A DNA stretch of 64,000 nt from Arcobacter ellisii (GTDB lineage: Bacteria; Campylobacterota; Campylobacteria; Campylobacterales; Arcobacteraceae), in the NCBI RefSeq assembly GCF_003544915.1, contig NZ_CP032097.1, forward strand, positions 1,550,001 to 1,614,000. The letters are read 5' to 3'. The stretch's first letter is position 1. The number at the start of each line of letters is the position of its first letter. The notes below the pieces were generated by a model. That model was not told where the DNA came from. It did no database searches and saw only the letters and a program-made list of their open reading frames with translations. Of this stretch, positions 9,615 to 18,891 are shown in pieces. The position numbers and the translations under genes were made by a program.

Positions 9615-10523
9615 ATGAAAATAGCAATCATTGGTGCTGGTTTTTCTGGCTGTAATTTATATAATAATTTAAAAGAAAAATATCAAGATATAACTATTTT
9701 TGAAAAATCAAGAGGTGTTGGAGGAAGAATAAGTACAAAATATATAAATGATAAATTTATTGACCACGGAACTTCTTCAATAATACCAATAACTGATGAT
9801 TTAAAACTCTTTTGTCTTGATTTAGTAAAAAATGATGTATTAAAAAGTAAATATGATGAATTCATTCCTAAAAATGGAATAAATAATATTTGTAAATTTC
9901 TAATCAATGAAAATGATTTAGTAAAAAATACAAAAATTGAAAAAATTATTAAAAAAGATAAAAAATGGGTTTTAGAAGACTCAAATCAGAAAATTTATGA
10001 TGATTTTGATTTACTTTTTCTTACAATTCCAACTACACAAATTTTACAATTGGATATGGAACTTCCAAATGATTTAAAAGAGAAACTACAAACTATCAAA
10101 TATGACTCAACTTTTTCTTTGATTTTATACTCAAATGAAAATATAAAATTAGATGAAAACAAAATATATGAAAACCAAAATGTAAAAAATATTATAAATA
10201 ATTCAAAAAAATATGCTTACAAAGATTTTAGTTCTTATGTAATTCACTCATCAAAAGAGTTTGCAAATGAAATAAATGAAAAAACAAAAGAGGAAATCTA
10301 TGAAATTTTTTTAAATAGTTTTGAAAAAGAAGTTGTAAATGAGTTAAAAAAATTTACACAAATTCCTCATCTTTGGAAATATGCCTTTGCAAAAAACTCT
10401 TTAGATATGCCATATTTTTTTGATAAAGAGTTAAAATTAGGTGTTTGTGGTGACTATTTTAGTCATAATAATTTAGAAGCATCTCTTTTAAGTTCAGAAT
10501 TTTTAGGAAATCTAAACTTATAA
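9615..10523 (+). CDS. NAD(P)/FAD-dependent amine-oxidase-like oxidoreductase
   Basis: A 302-residue flavoprotein. It begins with a Rossmann dinucleotide loop G-A-G-F-S-G, an acidic residue ending strand 2 (F-E-K), then G-V-G-G-R-I-S, typical of the amine oxidase/renalase-like COG3380 group. A second FAD-contact segment, G-V-C-G-D-Y-F, lies near the C-terminus. The start at 9615 is chosen because AAGGA sits just upstream; an in-frame ATG ten codons earlier at 9585 has no ribosome site. Its substrate is not known. It is transcribed divergently from the cyclase. Confidence 0.8.
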   Translation: MKIAIIGAGFSGCNLYNNLKEKYQDITIFEKSRGVGGRISTKYINDKFIDHGTSSIIPITDDLKLFCLDLVKNDVLKSKYDEFIPKNGINNICKFLINENDLVKNTKIEKIIKKDKKWVLEDSNQKIYDDFDLLFLTIPTTQILQLDMELPNDLKEKLQTIKYDSTFSLILYSNENIKLDENKIYENQNVKNIINNSKKYAYKDFSSYVIHSSKEFANEINEKTKEEIYEIFLNSFEKEVVNELKKFTQIPHLWKYAFAKNSLDMPYFFDKELKLGVCGDYFSHNNLEASLLSSEFLGNLNL

Positions 10524-10530
10524 ATAGTTT

Positions 10531-11280
10531 TTAGTTTTTTATAGTTAATCTATAACCAAAACTATAAATATTTTCAACATTTAAAAGAGGGATTTTTTTT
10601 CTAAGTCTTGAAATTATATTTTTTAGATTTGAAATATCCCCTTGACTTTCAAAATCATCTCTCCATAAATAAGAGATTATCTCTTCATTTGAGTAAGTTT
10701 TTTCTGGATATTTTAAAAGAAGTTCAACTAAATAAAGCTCTTTTTTTGTTAGTTTTAAAATTTCTTCTTTGTATGTCAGTTGTTTTAACTCTTTATTCCA
10801 AATTAGTTCATCATCAATTTTTATAAATAAAGAAACTTTTGAATCTTTTTTATATTTTGTTTCATAAATTTCTTTTGAAATTTTAAAAATCACATCTAAA
10901 AAAGTGTTATAGTCAATTGGTTTTAAAATAAATTGAGAAATACCTACATTTATAAGTTCCATCAAATAATCTTTTTCGTTGTATGCGGATAAAACAATAA
11001 CTTTTTGTAAAGGATTTATTTTATAAATATTTTTAATCAAATCAATACCATTCATATTTGGCATTTGAATATCAGTTATTATTAAATCATAAAACTCTTC
11101 ATTTGATTTATAATATTCATTATATTTACTTAATCCATCTTTTCCATCAATAGCAATATCAACTTTATCAAAAATATCTCCAAGTAAAAAACCCATCTCT
11201 TTTACTATATTTTCATCATCTTCTACAAATAAAACTGAGATTTTTTTACCATATTTTTCTAAAGAGATATAATCTATCAA
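10531..11280 (-). CDS. OmpR-type response regulator (receiver plus winged helix)
   Basis: A 249-residue response regulator. The receiver domain (about 12-130) has an acidic pair E-D-D at 20-22, phospho-acceptor D70 in I-T-D-I-Q-M-P, S/T switch position L-S-A near 98, and conserved K120 in L-K-P. The C-terminal winged-helix DNA-binding domain (about 150-247) ends in the usual G-Y-R-L wing. It lies 11 bp downstream of the CheA-like gene on the same strand. The likely partner is therefore that protein or a nearby histidine kinase; which one cannot be told. Confidence 0.9.
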   Translation of the reverse strand: MIDYISLEKYGKKISVLFVEDDENIVKEMGFLLGDIFDKVDIAIDGKDGLSKYNEYYKSNEEFYDLIITDIQMPNMNGIDLIKNIYKINPLQKVIVLSAYNEKDYLMELINVGISQFILKPIDYNTFLDVIFKISKEIYETKYKKDSKVSLFIKIDDELIWNKELKQLTYKEEILKLTKKELYLVELLLKYPEKTYSNEEIISYLWRDDFESQGDISNLKNIISRLRKKIPLLNVENIYSFGYRLTIKN

Positions 11281-11291
11281 TGTTAATTCCT

Positions 11292-12329
11292 TTAATTAGC
11301 TTCTAAAATAGTTTTTACATCAATTATTATACCAATACTTCCATCACCTCTTACAGTTGCACCAGCAACACTTTCAACTTTTCTGAAATTTGTCTCTATT
11401 GCTTTTAGAACTACTTGCTGTTGTTGTAAGAATTCGTCTATTAAAAAAGCAGCTTTTTGTTCTTGGGATTTTACAATAATTAAAATTCCATCTTCTAATT
11501 TTTTTGATTTGGGAACAATATTAAAATACTCATATAATCTTATTATTGGAATAAATTCATTTCTTAACATCAATAATTGACTACTTCCATCACCTACAAA
11601 CTTTATCATATCAGTTGTTGGTTGAATTGATTCAACAATAGAAGAAGTAGGAAGAATAAATATATTATTTCCAATTTTTATATTTAATCCATCTAAAATA
11701 GAGTGAGTTAAAGGTACTATTATTGAAACTTTTGTTCCTTTATCTGTTTCACTTTCCACTTCTAAATCTGCATTAAATTTATTTGTGTACTCATTTATTC
11801 CAGTCATCTCTTCAATATCTTCTTTGTTAAGTCCTACACCATCATCTTCTATACAAAAACTAATTTGTCCATTTAATTGATTTACAATTAATTTTAAAGT
11901 TGCTTCTTCATTTTTATCTTTTAAAACTCTCTCTTCTACAGTTTCAATTCCATAACTAACAGCATTTGAGATGATTTTTTTAATTAAAGTATCTAATAAT
12001 TCAATAAGTGATTTATCAACTTTGGTCTCTCCACCAACTAAGATAAACTTTATTTTTTTATTTTGGGGAATTATCTCTTTCAAAAAATTATTGTATGTTT
12101 CATACATACTTTCAAATTTAACCATTCTTATATCTGTTGCATAATCTTGAAGTTCAACTATATGTCTTTGTAAAAGATTGATTTTTTCAAGTAGGCTTTT
12201 TTTAGCTTCTCCTGAAGGTAAATTATCAATTGTTTGAGCCATCATAGAATTTGTGATTACTAAATCACCTACTTTATTTAAAAGTTTTTCCAATTTTTCT
12301 AATTCTACACTTACATTTGTATTTGTCAT
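11292..12329 (-). CDS. CheA-like protein lacking the HPt domain (dimerisation, HATPase-like and CheW-like domains)
   Basis: A 345-residue protein matching the middle and end of CheA. There is a P3-like helical dimerisation region (about 1-68), a P4 HATPase-like domain (about 70-210) and a P5 CheW-like domain (about 212-343). The N-terminal His-phosphotransfer domain is absent. The N box is weak (N-A-V-S-Y-G-I-E); D-D-G-V-G remains, but the long ATP lid and G-R-G-V-G-M-D box of CheA are missing. It probably scaffolds or senses rather than phosphorylates in the usual way. It sits between a small lipoprotein gene and a response regulator in one operon. Confidence 0.8.
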   Translation of the reverse strand: MTNTNVSVELEKLEKLLNKVGDLVITNSMMAQTIDNLPSGEAKKSLLEKINLLQRHIVELQDYATDIRMVKFESMYETYNNFLKEIIPQNKKIKFILVGGETKVDKSLIELLDTLIKKIISNAVSYGIETVEERVLKDKNEEATLKLIVNQLNGQISFCIEDDGVGLNKEDIEEMTGINEYTNKFNADLEVESETDKGTKVSIIVPLTHSILDGLNIKIGNNIFILPTSSIVESIQPTTDMIKFVGDGSSQLLMLRNEFIPIIRLYEYFNIVPKSKKLEDGILIIVKSQEQKAAFLIDEFLQQQQVVLKAIETNFRKVESVAGATVRGDGSIGIIIDVKTILEAN

Positions 12330-12353
12330 TAATTTCTCTTTATTATAAATTTG

Positions 12354-12521
12354 TTAAATACAAGAAGCCCTATCTTCATATGTTCCTGTTCTAAAATTTA
12401 ACACTTTTTCTACTTTGAAAATTTTCCCTTGCTTTTTGCAATCTTCTTGGGTTACTTCTTGATTATTCATACATCCTAAAAATAGAACATTTATAATAAT
12501 AACAATAAATAAGTTTCTCAT
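12354..12521 (-). CDS. Small lipoprotein, 55 residues
   Basis: The ATG at 12521 follows AAAGGAAACGTT, a good ribosome site; a longer in-frame ORF from 12599 lacks one. The N-terminus is a signal sequence ending in the lipobox L-F-L-G-C. The mature part is about 38 residues with two cysteines that could form a disulfide, and reads like a small DUF-type envelope lipoprotein. It is the first gene of the CheA-like/response-regulator operon, 24 bp upstream of the CheA-like start. Function unknown. Confidence 0.65.
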   Translation of the reverse strand: MRNLFIVIIINVLFLGCMNNQEVTQEDCKKQGKIFKVEKVLNFRTGTYEDRASCI

Positions 12522-12712
12522 AACGTTTCCTTTTGACTTATTTACTATTATACTACTAATTTTGTATAAAAAATAATATTTTAATGAGAAAATAAACAAA
12601 AAGAATTTATCTGTTTCTATTTTTACATAAATTTTTTAAAATAGCAATCTTAAAAGCTTAAAAATTTTATTATTTTGATAAAATCAAATAGAAGATAAAA
12701 TCATAGGTAAAC

Positions 12713-13765
12713 ATGGAAGATAAAAACAATATTTTTATAAACTTAAATGAAGTGATAAACAACACAATCGAAGGAATTTTAATAATTGAAGAGGGTTTTA
12801 TAAAAAATATAAATCACTCTTTATTGGAAATTTTAGGTTATGAAAAAAAAGATGAATTGATTGACAAATTAGCAACTGGAATTTTAATTCCAACTTCAAA
12901 AGAAAAATTTATCAAATATAATGAAAAACTATTTCAAGAGATATCTTTAATCACAAAAGATGGAAATATAATCCCCGTAATCATAAAAATCAAAAATCTA
13001 AACTATCAAAATAAAGATTATAAAATGGTTTTTATTTTGGATTTGAGTGAATTAAAAGAAAAAGAAAAAATGGTAATTCATCAATCAAAACTCTCTGCAA
13101 TGGGAGAGATGATTTCTATGATTGCACATCAATGGAGACAACCTTTATCTACTATTTCTAGTATGTTAACTAGAATAAAACTGAAAAATGATATGAATAA
13201 ACTTGATAAAATTTTCTTAGATAATATGTTAAGTGATATGAATAAATATATCCAATATATGTCAACAACAATAGATGATTTTAGGAATTTTTTTACAATT
13301 GATTCAAAAAAAGAGTTGCTTTGTTTAAATGAAATTGTTTTAAGTGCTTCAAAAATGTTGGAAAAAACTTTTTTATCACAAAAGATAAAAATTGAAATTA
13401 CAAATAAAGAGTTAACAAAAATCAATCTTCCAAAAAATGAATTAATCCAAGTGGTTTTAAATATTTTAAACAATGCAAAAGATGCTTTTTTAGAAAAAAA
13501 CATTTCAAACTCAATTATAAAAATCTCTTTTGAAGAGGAAAGAAATCAACAAAAAATTTTTATAGAAGATAATGCAGGTGGAATTAGTGAAAATATAATT
13601 TCAAAAATATTTAATCCATATTTTTCTACAAAAACTAAAAAAAATGGTTCAGGCTTAGGATTATATATTTGTAAAAATATTTTAGAAAAAGATAACCTTG
13701 GAGATATAGAGGTTTCAAATATAGAAAATGGAACTATTTTTATTATTACAATCAATAAAAACTAA
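12713..13765 (+). CDS. PAS-domain sensor histidine kinase, cytoplasmic
   Basis: A 350-residue kinase with no transmembrane helix. A PAS-like domain (about 10-115) precedes the HisKA helix with phospho-acceptor H139 in I-A-H-Q-W-R-Q-P. The HATPase domain has N box N-I-L-N-N-A-K-D, G1 box E-D-N-A-G-G, and G2 box G-S-G-L-G-L. All catalytic boxes look intact. It converges with the next kinase, stop codons 3 bp apart. The partner regulator is probably one of the two winged-helix response regulators in this block. Confidence 0.9.
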   Translation: MEDKNNIFINLNEVINNTIEGILIIEEGFIKNINHSLLEILGYEKKDELIDKLATGILIPTSKEKFIKYNEKLFQEISLITKDGNIIPVIIKIKNLNYQNKDYKMVFILDLSELKEKEKMVIHQSKLSAMGEMISMIAHQWRQPLSTISSMLTRIKLKNDMNKLDKIFLDNMLSDMNKYIQYMSTTIDDFRNFFTIDSKKELLCLNEIVLSASKMLEKTFLSQKIKIEITNKELTKINLPKNELIQVVLNILNNAKDAFLEKNISNSIIKISFEEERNQQKIFIEDNAGGISENIISKIFNPYFSTKTKKNGSGLGLYICKNILEKDNLGDIEVSNIENGTIFIITINKN

Positions 13766-13768
13766 TTT

Positions 13769-15415
13769 TTAAAAAGGAATTGTAATTATAAAGTTAGCTC
13801 CTTTGTACTCTTTTTTATTATAAATATATGTTTCATTTTGAGCTATTATTTTTCCATGAAAATGTTTTTCAATTATCTCTCTTGACATAAATAATCCAAT
13901 TCCTGTACCTTTATCTGAACCTTTAGTTGTAAAATATGGGTCAAATATTTTTTCTAAAATAGTTGGTTCAATTCCATTTGCATTATCTTTTAACGAAATA
14001 TAAGCCTCATTTTCTATTTTTTTAATAGTTACAAAAATAAATCTCTCTTCATATGGTAACTCTTCTAAAACATCTCTTGCATTATTTAAAATATTTATAA
14101 AAACTTGTACTAATTCATTTTCAAAACCAAGAATTGTCACATCTTCACAATCTTCAATAACTTTTATCGCCCTATTTGTAAATCTAGAACTTGTTAATTT
14201 TAATGTTTTATTTAAAACATCTTTTATATTAAATTTTTCTTTGATTTTATCAACTCTATAAAAATCTCTAAAATCATCAATTGTATTTGATAAAAATTTT
14301 GTACTATTCATAATATTATCAACAGCTTCATTTAAAAGTTCATCAGTTAAAGTGTCATACTCTTTATTTAATTTTATTCCACTAGCACTTGTTGAAATAA
14401 AACTTAATGGCTGTCTCCATTGATGTGCTATATTTTCAATCATTTCTCCCATTGAAGCCATTTTTGATTGTTGGAAAAGCATATTATCTTTTTGTCTATT
14501 TTGTTCAACTTCCTCTTTTATCTCTTTTTTAAGATTTTCATTTAATTTTTTTAATTCATAAGTTTTTTCTTCAACTTTTTTTTCTAAATCTCTGTTTAAT
14601 TGGGTTAATTTGCTATCCATCAACTCAAGTTTTACAATATCTTTTTCCAACTCTTTATTTGAAATTTCAAGTTGTTTTTCATTTTCTTCAATCTTATCAA
14701 GCATTTTATTTATCTCATTTGATAAAATACCCAACTCATCTTCTCTTTTAATATCAGCCCTTTGATTTCTATTTCCTGTTGCTGTTTGAGTTGCAACTTT
14801 TATTAAAGTATATAAATCTTTTGTAATATTTGTTGCTAAAAAATAAGAAAAAAGATATCCAATAATTATTGCAATTAATATAAATAAAATCGCTTCATAA
14901 AAAATTTGTTCTAAATTTTGAGAAATTTCATTTTGATTTAAAGCAATTCTTACCCAAGCGATATGTTGATTTTCCCTAAAAATAGGCATTATATAATCTA
15001 TTATTTCATCATTTTGAACAAGCATATATGGTTCTATTTTTTTTGATAATAAAAAGGCTAAACTTAAATCATCTGATAAATATAAATTTATATACTCTTT
15101 ATCATTGTGAGCGATAATTTTTCCTTCTTTATTTAAAATCATTGCATATTCCAAATTTGGATATTTTGAGATTGAAGAAATCAACTCTTCTAAACCTATA
15201 TAATCATTTGATAATATCCATAAAACAGAATTTTGAGCAACACTTTTTGTCAAACTTTTAACTTGTTTTATATTTTGGGTATATAAAAAATTTTTTTGTT
15301 CACTTAATAAATCATAAACAAAAACACTCATTAAAATAATATGAGTTAAAGTAATGGTAATAATCAATCTTCTTTTTATAGATTTTAAATAAAATGTTTT
15401 GATTTTTTCTATCAT
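13769..15415 (-). CDS. Membrane sensor histidine kinase with HAMP domain
   Basis: A 548-residue kinase. An N-terminal transmembrane helix (about 17-38) and a second (about 173-195) bracket a periplasmic sensor region of about 135 residues. HAMP and a long coiled coil (about 245-310) lead to the kinase core with I-A-H-Q-W-R-Q-P-L phospho-acceptor site. The N box is N-I-L-N-N-A-R-D, G1 D-N-A-N-G and G2 G-T-G-I-G-L. Its start overlaps the stop of the upstream PhnD-like lipoprotein gene by 4 bp. The lipoprotein may therefore present a ligand to this kinase. Confidence 0.92.
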   Translation of the reverse strand: MIEKIKTFYLKSIKRRLIITITLTHIILMSVFVYDLLSEQKNFLYTQNIKQVKSLTKSVAQNSVLWILSNDYIGLEELISSISKYPNLEYAMILNKEGKIIAHNDKEYINLYLSDDLSLAFLLSKKIEPYMLVQNDEIIDYIMPIFRENQHIAWVRIALNQNEISQNLEQIFYEAILFILIAIIIGYLFSYFLATNITKDLYTLIKVATQTATGNRNQRADIKREDELGILSNEINKMLDKIEENEKQLEISNKELEKDIVKLELMDSKLTQLNRDLEKKVEEKTYELKKLNENLKKEIKEEVEQNRQKDNMLFQQSKMASMGEMIENIAHQWRQPLSFISTSASGIKLNKEYDTLTDELLNEAVDNIMNSTKFLSNTIDDFRDFYRVDKIKEKFNIKDVLNKTLKLTSSRFTNRAIKVIEDCEDVTILGFENELVQVFINILNNARDVLEELPYEERFIFVTIKKIENEAYISLKDNANGIEPTILEKIFDPYFTTKGSDKGTGIGLFMSREIIEKHFHGKIIAQNETYIYNKKEYKGANFIITIPF

Positions 15416-16311
15416 TTTATTTCCCTAATATTTTGTTCAAAATCAGTTATAAAATCTTTAACAATATTATAAGTATTTTCATCTGCTTTTTCAAAATGTG
15501 TCAAATTTATTCTATAAAGAATCAATTCTCCTTCAGGATTTGTATTTAATTCAAGAATTAATTTACTAATCTTTTCTACTAACTCTTTTGGCATATCCTC
15601 TTTTGCAACTAAAGCATTATTTGGTAAACTTTTTGTCTCCCATAATACTTTCATTTCATTTGCGATTTCAGGTCTTTCCTTTTTAAATTTTTCCCAAGGT
15701 TGAGTCCAAGTTGCACACAAATCGGTTGTTTTTAAATAGATATTCATCAAAGCTGATTCTTGTGAACCAACATAAATATTTTCAATATCTTTATTTACAT
15801 CTATTCCATTTTCATATAAAAAATATTGAGGTAAAAGTGTCGCTGCAAGTGCAGTTGAAGCAGGATAACTTATTTTTTTTCCTTTTACATCTTCAAAGCT
15901 TTTTATATCACTATCTTTTCTTGCTAAAATTATTCCTCGAAAATTCTCATCTCCTGCCATTTTTGCGAAAACTTTATATCCATATTTTAAAGACTCTAAA
16001 GTTTGATAAGGATTTGGTAGAGCAAAATCAAAATGTTTTAAAGATAATTTTTCATTAAAAGAGTCGTAATTTCTAGAAGCTTCTAACTCAATTCTAACAT
16101 CTTTTAAATTTTTATTTAGATAGTCAACCAAAGGTTGATAAATTTCAAAAAGATGTTTTGGATTATATAAAGGATGAACACCAAAAATATATACTTTTTT
16201 ATCAATAATTACTTTATCTTTTTGGTATGTGGGAGAATACTTTATTGAAGTATCCTCACATGAATTAAAAAAAAACAATATAAAAAGTATTAAAATTAAT
16301 TTTTTTATCAT
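15412..16311 (-). CDS. PhnD-family solute-binding lipoprotein
   Basis: A 299-residue phosphate/phosphite/phosphonate-type substrate-binding protein. The first 18 residues form a lipoprotein signal ending F-N-S-C, so it should be anchored in a membrane facing the periplasm. The body contains G-V-H-P-L-Y-N-P, the F-A-L-P-N-P-Y segment and G-K-K-I-S-Y-P-A typical of the family. No ABC permease or ATPase is next to it. Instead it overlaps a HAMP histidine kinase by 4 bp and follows a response regulator, so a sensory accessory role is more likely than transport (inference). Confidence 0.85.
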   Translation of the reverse strand: MIKKLILILFILFFFNSCEDTSIKYSPTYQKDKVIIDKKVYIFGVHPLYNPKHLFEIYQPLVDYLNKNLKDVRIELEASRNYDSFNEKLSLKHFDFALPNPYQTLESLKYGYKVFAKMAGDENFRGIILARKDSDIKSFEDVKGKKISYPASTALAATLLPQYFLYENGIDVNKDIENIYVGSQESALMNIYLKTTDLCATWTQPWEKFKKERPEIANEMKVLWETKSLPNNALVAKEDMPKELVEKISKLILELNTNPEGELILYRINLTHFEKADENTYNIVKDFITDFEQNIREIK

Positions 16312-16349
16312 AAAATTATTATATTGTAATTTTAGAAAAAAGTAAAAAA

Positions 16350-17039
16350 CTAGATGCTATTTAATATATACCCTCTATTTGAATAATTTCTAATAAATGT
16401 ATCATCTGTTTTTTCTCTAATATGATTAATAACGTTTCGTAAAGAGTATTTTGAAAAAACTTTTCCTTTCCAAACTACATTTGCAATATCTTCATAAGTT
16501 ACTAAAGAGTTTGGATTTTTAGCTAATAAGTTAATCAATTTTTTTTCTGTTCTTGTTAGTTTTATTATCTTTTTACCATGAAATAGCTCTTCTCTTGTAA
16601 TATCAAAATAGTAACCATTTTCAAACTGCACCTTTTTATTTGTATTTAAAAAGTTTATGCACAATTCAATAGTATTTAATAAAAATTCTACACTAACAGG
16701 TTTTTGTAAAATTGAATAAACATTAATAATTTTATATAAAGATAAATCTTGTTTTACATCTTTCTCCAATAAAATTATAGGTATATTAAAATTATAAGAT
16801 TTTGTAAGTTTAAACACATCTAAAAATTTTTTCAAGTCATTATTACTATTATCAAAGATGATTACATCAAAATTGTTAATCACACTATTTAATAAATAGA
16901 ATTTGTTGTTTTCAAAAAAAGTAAAATCGAAAGTTAAACTAACTTCTTTCTTTAATTTATCCATATAAATTAAATCATCACTTATAACTAATATAGACTT
17001 GTTTTTTTTATCTTGTGTATCTATAAAAATAGTATCCAT
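16350..17039 (-). CDS. Winged-helix response regulator with divergent receiver
   Basis: A 229-residue regulator. The receiver (about 15-128) retains D63 in I-I-F-D-N-S and K112 in Q-K-P-V; the acidic pair is D21-D22. The Trans_reg_C winged helix (about 138-228) has T-R-T-E-K-K-L and ends in R-G-Y-I-L. It lies 38 bp upstream of the PhnD-like lipoprotein gene, so regulator, lipoprotein and kinase probably form one leftward signalling operon. Confidence 0.85.
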   Translation of the reverse strand: MDTIFIDTQDKKNKSILVISDDLIYMDKLKKEVSLTFDFTFFENNKFYLLNSVINNFDVIIFDNSNNDLKKFLDVFKLTKSYNFNIPIILLEKDVKQDLSLYKIINVYSILQKPVSVEFLLNTIELCINFLNTNKKVQFENGYYFDITREELFHGKKIIKLTRTEKKLINLLAKNPNSLVTYEDIANVVWKGKVFSKYSLRNVINHIREKTDDTFIRNYSNRGYILNSI

Positions 17040-17143
17040 TAAAAAAATTCCTTTTAATTATTTGTATAGAGGAATTTTAATAAACAAAAGTATTACAAAA
17101 GTATCATTTTGTTATTTTTTTGATATTTTTTTATTTATTTCAA

Positions 17144-17168
17144 TTAATAGCCTTTTAAAGGCTATTAA
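17144..17168. terminator. Hairpin after the nitroreductase operon
   Basis: A perfect 12-bp inverted repeat (TTAATAGCCTTT with its complement) with almost no loop lies 5 bp past the nitroreductase stop. No strong U-run follows on the minus strand, so termination strength is uncertain. Confidence 0.5.
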
Positions 17169-17172
17169 TAAA

Positions 17173-17808
17173 TTATTTTATAAATTCTACTACTTCTTCA
17201 AAAGGTAATCTAATTTGAGTTGATTGAGGATTTATTCTATAACCAAAAGGTAAAACCATTGCTAATTGGAATTTTTTAGTATCAAGTCCTAAAACTTCTT
17301 CAACTTTTGCTTTATCAAATCCTTCGATTGGACAAGAATCAATTCCTTTAATAGCAGCAGCTGTCATCATATTTCCTGCAGCTATATAAGTTTGTCTTGC
17401 AGTCCAAGAATAAACATTTTCATCACTATCTAAAACTTTTGTAACTGTTAAGTGGTCTTTATATAATTTATTATAAAAATCTTTTTTCTCTTGAGGCATT
17501 TCTCGTCTTGCAAATCTAGTTGCTGGAATTCCTGATTCTGGTTTAACAGCATCAATTGCAGCAAGTATAACAACTAAATGAGAACAAGTTGTAACTTGTG
17601 GTTGATCCCAACAAAATGGTCTTAATTTTGCTTTTAACTCTTCATTTGTAATAACTAAAAACTTCCAACCTTCTTGACCAAAAGAACTAGGACTTTTTCT
17701 TGCTACTTCTAAAATAAATTTCATATCTTCATCTCTGATTTTTTTTGTTTCATCAAAAATCTTACAAGCATGTCTAAAATCCATAGCTTCCATAAATGTT
17801 TTTTCCAT
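17173..17808 (-). CDS. NAD(P)H-dependent nitroreductase (NfsB-type)
   Basis: A 211-residue FMN flavoprotein of the nitroreductase fold. The N-terminal R-H-A-C-K segment and S-P-S-S-F-G-Q-E-G-W bind FMN phosphate and ring in this family; A-A-A-I-K-G-I-D-S-C-P-I-E-G-F is the usual C-terminal flavin segment. It reduces nitroaromatics or quinones using NAD(P)H and is cytoplasmic. It is the last gene of a four-gene leftward redox operon with an old yellow enzyme, an ABM monooxygenase and MdaB. Confidence 0.9.
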   Translation of the reverse strand: MEKTFMEAMDFRHACKIFDETKKIRDEDMKFILEVARKSPSSFGQEGWKFLVITNEELKAKLRPFCWDQPQVTTCSHLVVILAAIDAVKPESGIPATRFARREMPQEKKDFYNKLYKDHLTVTKVLDSDENVYSWTARQTYIAAGNMMTAAAIKGIDSCPIEGFDKAKVEEVLGLDTKKFQLAMVLPFGYRINPQSTQIRLPFEEVVEFIK

Positions 17809-17848
17809 AAGTTTTTCCTTTTTAAATTAAATTTTTTTTCTTTTTTTA

Positions 17849-18880
17849 TTATACAAAAGCTCTTTGATAAGAACTATTTATTTTCTCTTTTTCTTTAAAC
17901 TCATTTGCTGCATAAAATACAAAATTTGGATTTCTAAGTAACTCTCTACCGTATGCAACAAAATCACAAGTACTATTTTCAAGTAAATATTCTCCTTCAA
18001 TTGCTGTTGTAATTAATCCAACTGCAATAACAGGAATGTTTACATTTTCTTTTATTTTTTTTGCCCAAGAAGATTGATATAAAGGTTGAATTGTTGGAGC
18101 GTTATCTGGTTTTTCTAAATTTCCACCACTTGATACATGAATTGCATCAACACCAATTTTTTCTAACTCTTTTGATAAATAAATAGAATCTTCAATATTC
18201 CAACCTCCACTCATCCACTCATCTGCACTAATTCTAACAATCAAAGGCAAATCTAATTTTTGTTTAATCTCAGTGGCTATTTCTAAAACTAATCTACATC
18301 TATTCTCTAAAGTTCCACCATAAATATCTGTTCTATTATTTGAAATTGGTGATAAAAACTCACATAATAAATAGCCATGAGCTGCATGAAGTTCAATAGC
18401 GTCATAATCTGCCTCTTTTGCTCTAAAAGCTGCTTTTATAAATAGTTCTTTAATATCTTTTATCTCTTCTATTGAAACTTCTTTTGGAAGTTTATATGGA
18501 GCCTCTTTTGAAAATGCAATTGAACTTGGAGCTATTGGAGTTGAATCAGTTACAATTGATTTTCTTCCTGCGTGGGCAATTTGAATTGCTGTTTTTGCAC
18601 CAAAAGAGTGTATATCTTTGTTTAATTGTTTATGTTTTTCTATTAAAGAATCATCCCAAAGACCTAAATCATTTGATGAAATTCTTCCTTTTGGCTCAAT
18701 TGCAGTTGCTTCAACTATAATAAATCCAACTCCACCTAAAGCTCTTGATACATAGTGATATTTATGAAAATCTTTTATTTCTCCACTCTCATCACTTTTA
18801 TACATACACATAGGTGGCATTACAACTCTATTTTTTAACTCTAATACTCCAATATTTGCACTTTTTAATAATAGGCTCAT
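17849..18880 (-). CDS. NADH:flavin oxidoreductase, YqjM-type old yellow enzyme
   Basis: A 343-residue TIM-barrel FMN enzyme. P-P-M-C-M-Y near residue 21 carries the cysteine that marks the YqjM-like subclass. The substrate-binding pair is in H-A-A-H-G-Y-L near residue 164, followed by N-N-R-T-D-I-Y-G-G. The family reduces activated alkenes such as enones and quinones with NAD(P)H. The start ATG follows AAAAGGATTTTTT. It is 11 bp downstream of the ABM gene in the same operon. Confidence 0.92.
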   Translation of the reverse strand: MSLLLKSANIGVLELKNRVVMPPMCMYKSDESGEIKDFHKYHYVSRALGGVGFIIVEATAIEPKGRISSNDLGLWDDSLIEKHKQLNKDIHSFGAKTAIQIAHAGRKSIVTDSTPIAPSSIAFSKEAPYKLPKEVSIEEIKDIKELFIKAAFRAKEADYDAIELHAAHGYLLCEFLSPISNNRTDIYGGTLENRCRLVLEIATEIKQKLDLPLIVRISADEWMSGGWNIEDSIYLSKELEKIGVDAIHVSSGGNLEKPDNAPTIQPLYQSSWAKKIKENVNIPVIAVGLITTAIEGEYLLENSTCDFVAYGRELLRNPNFVFYAANEFKEKEKINSSYQRAFV

Positions 18881-18891
18881 AAAAAATCCTT

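Noticed and set aside
12522-12599. Longer start for the small lipoprotein
   Set aside because: The upstream codons have no ribosome site and would bury the lipobox; the ATG at 12521 has a good one.
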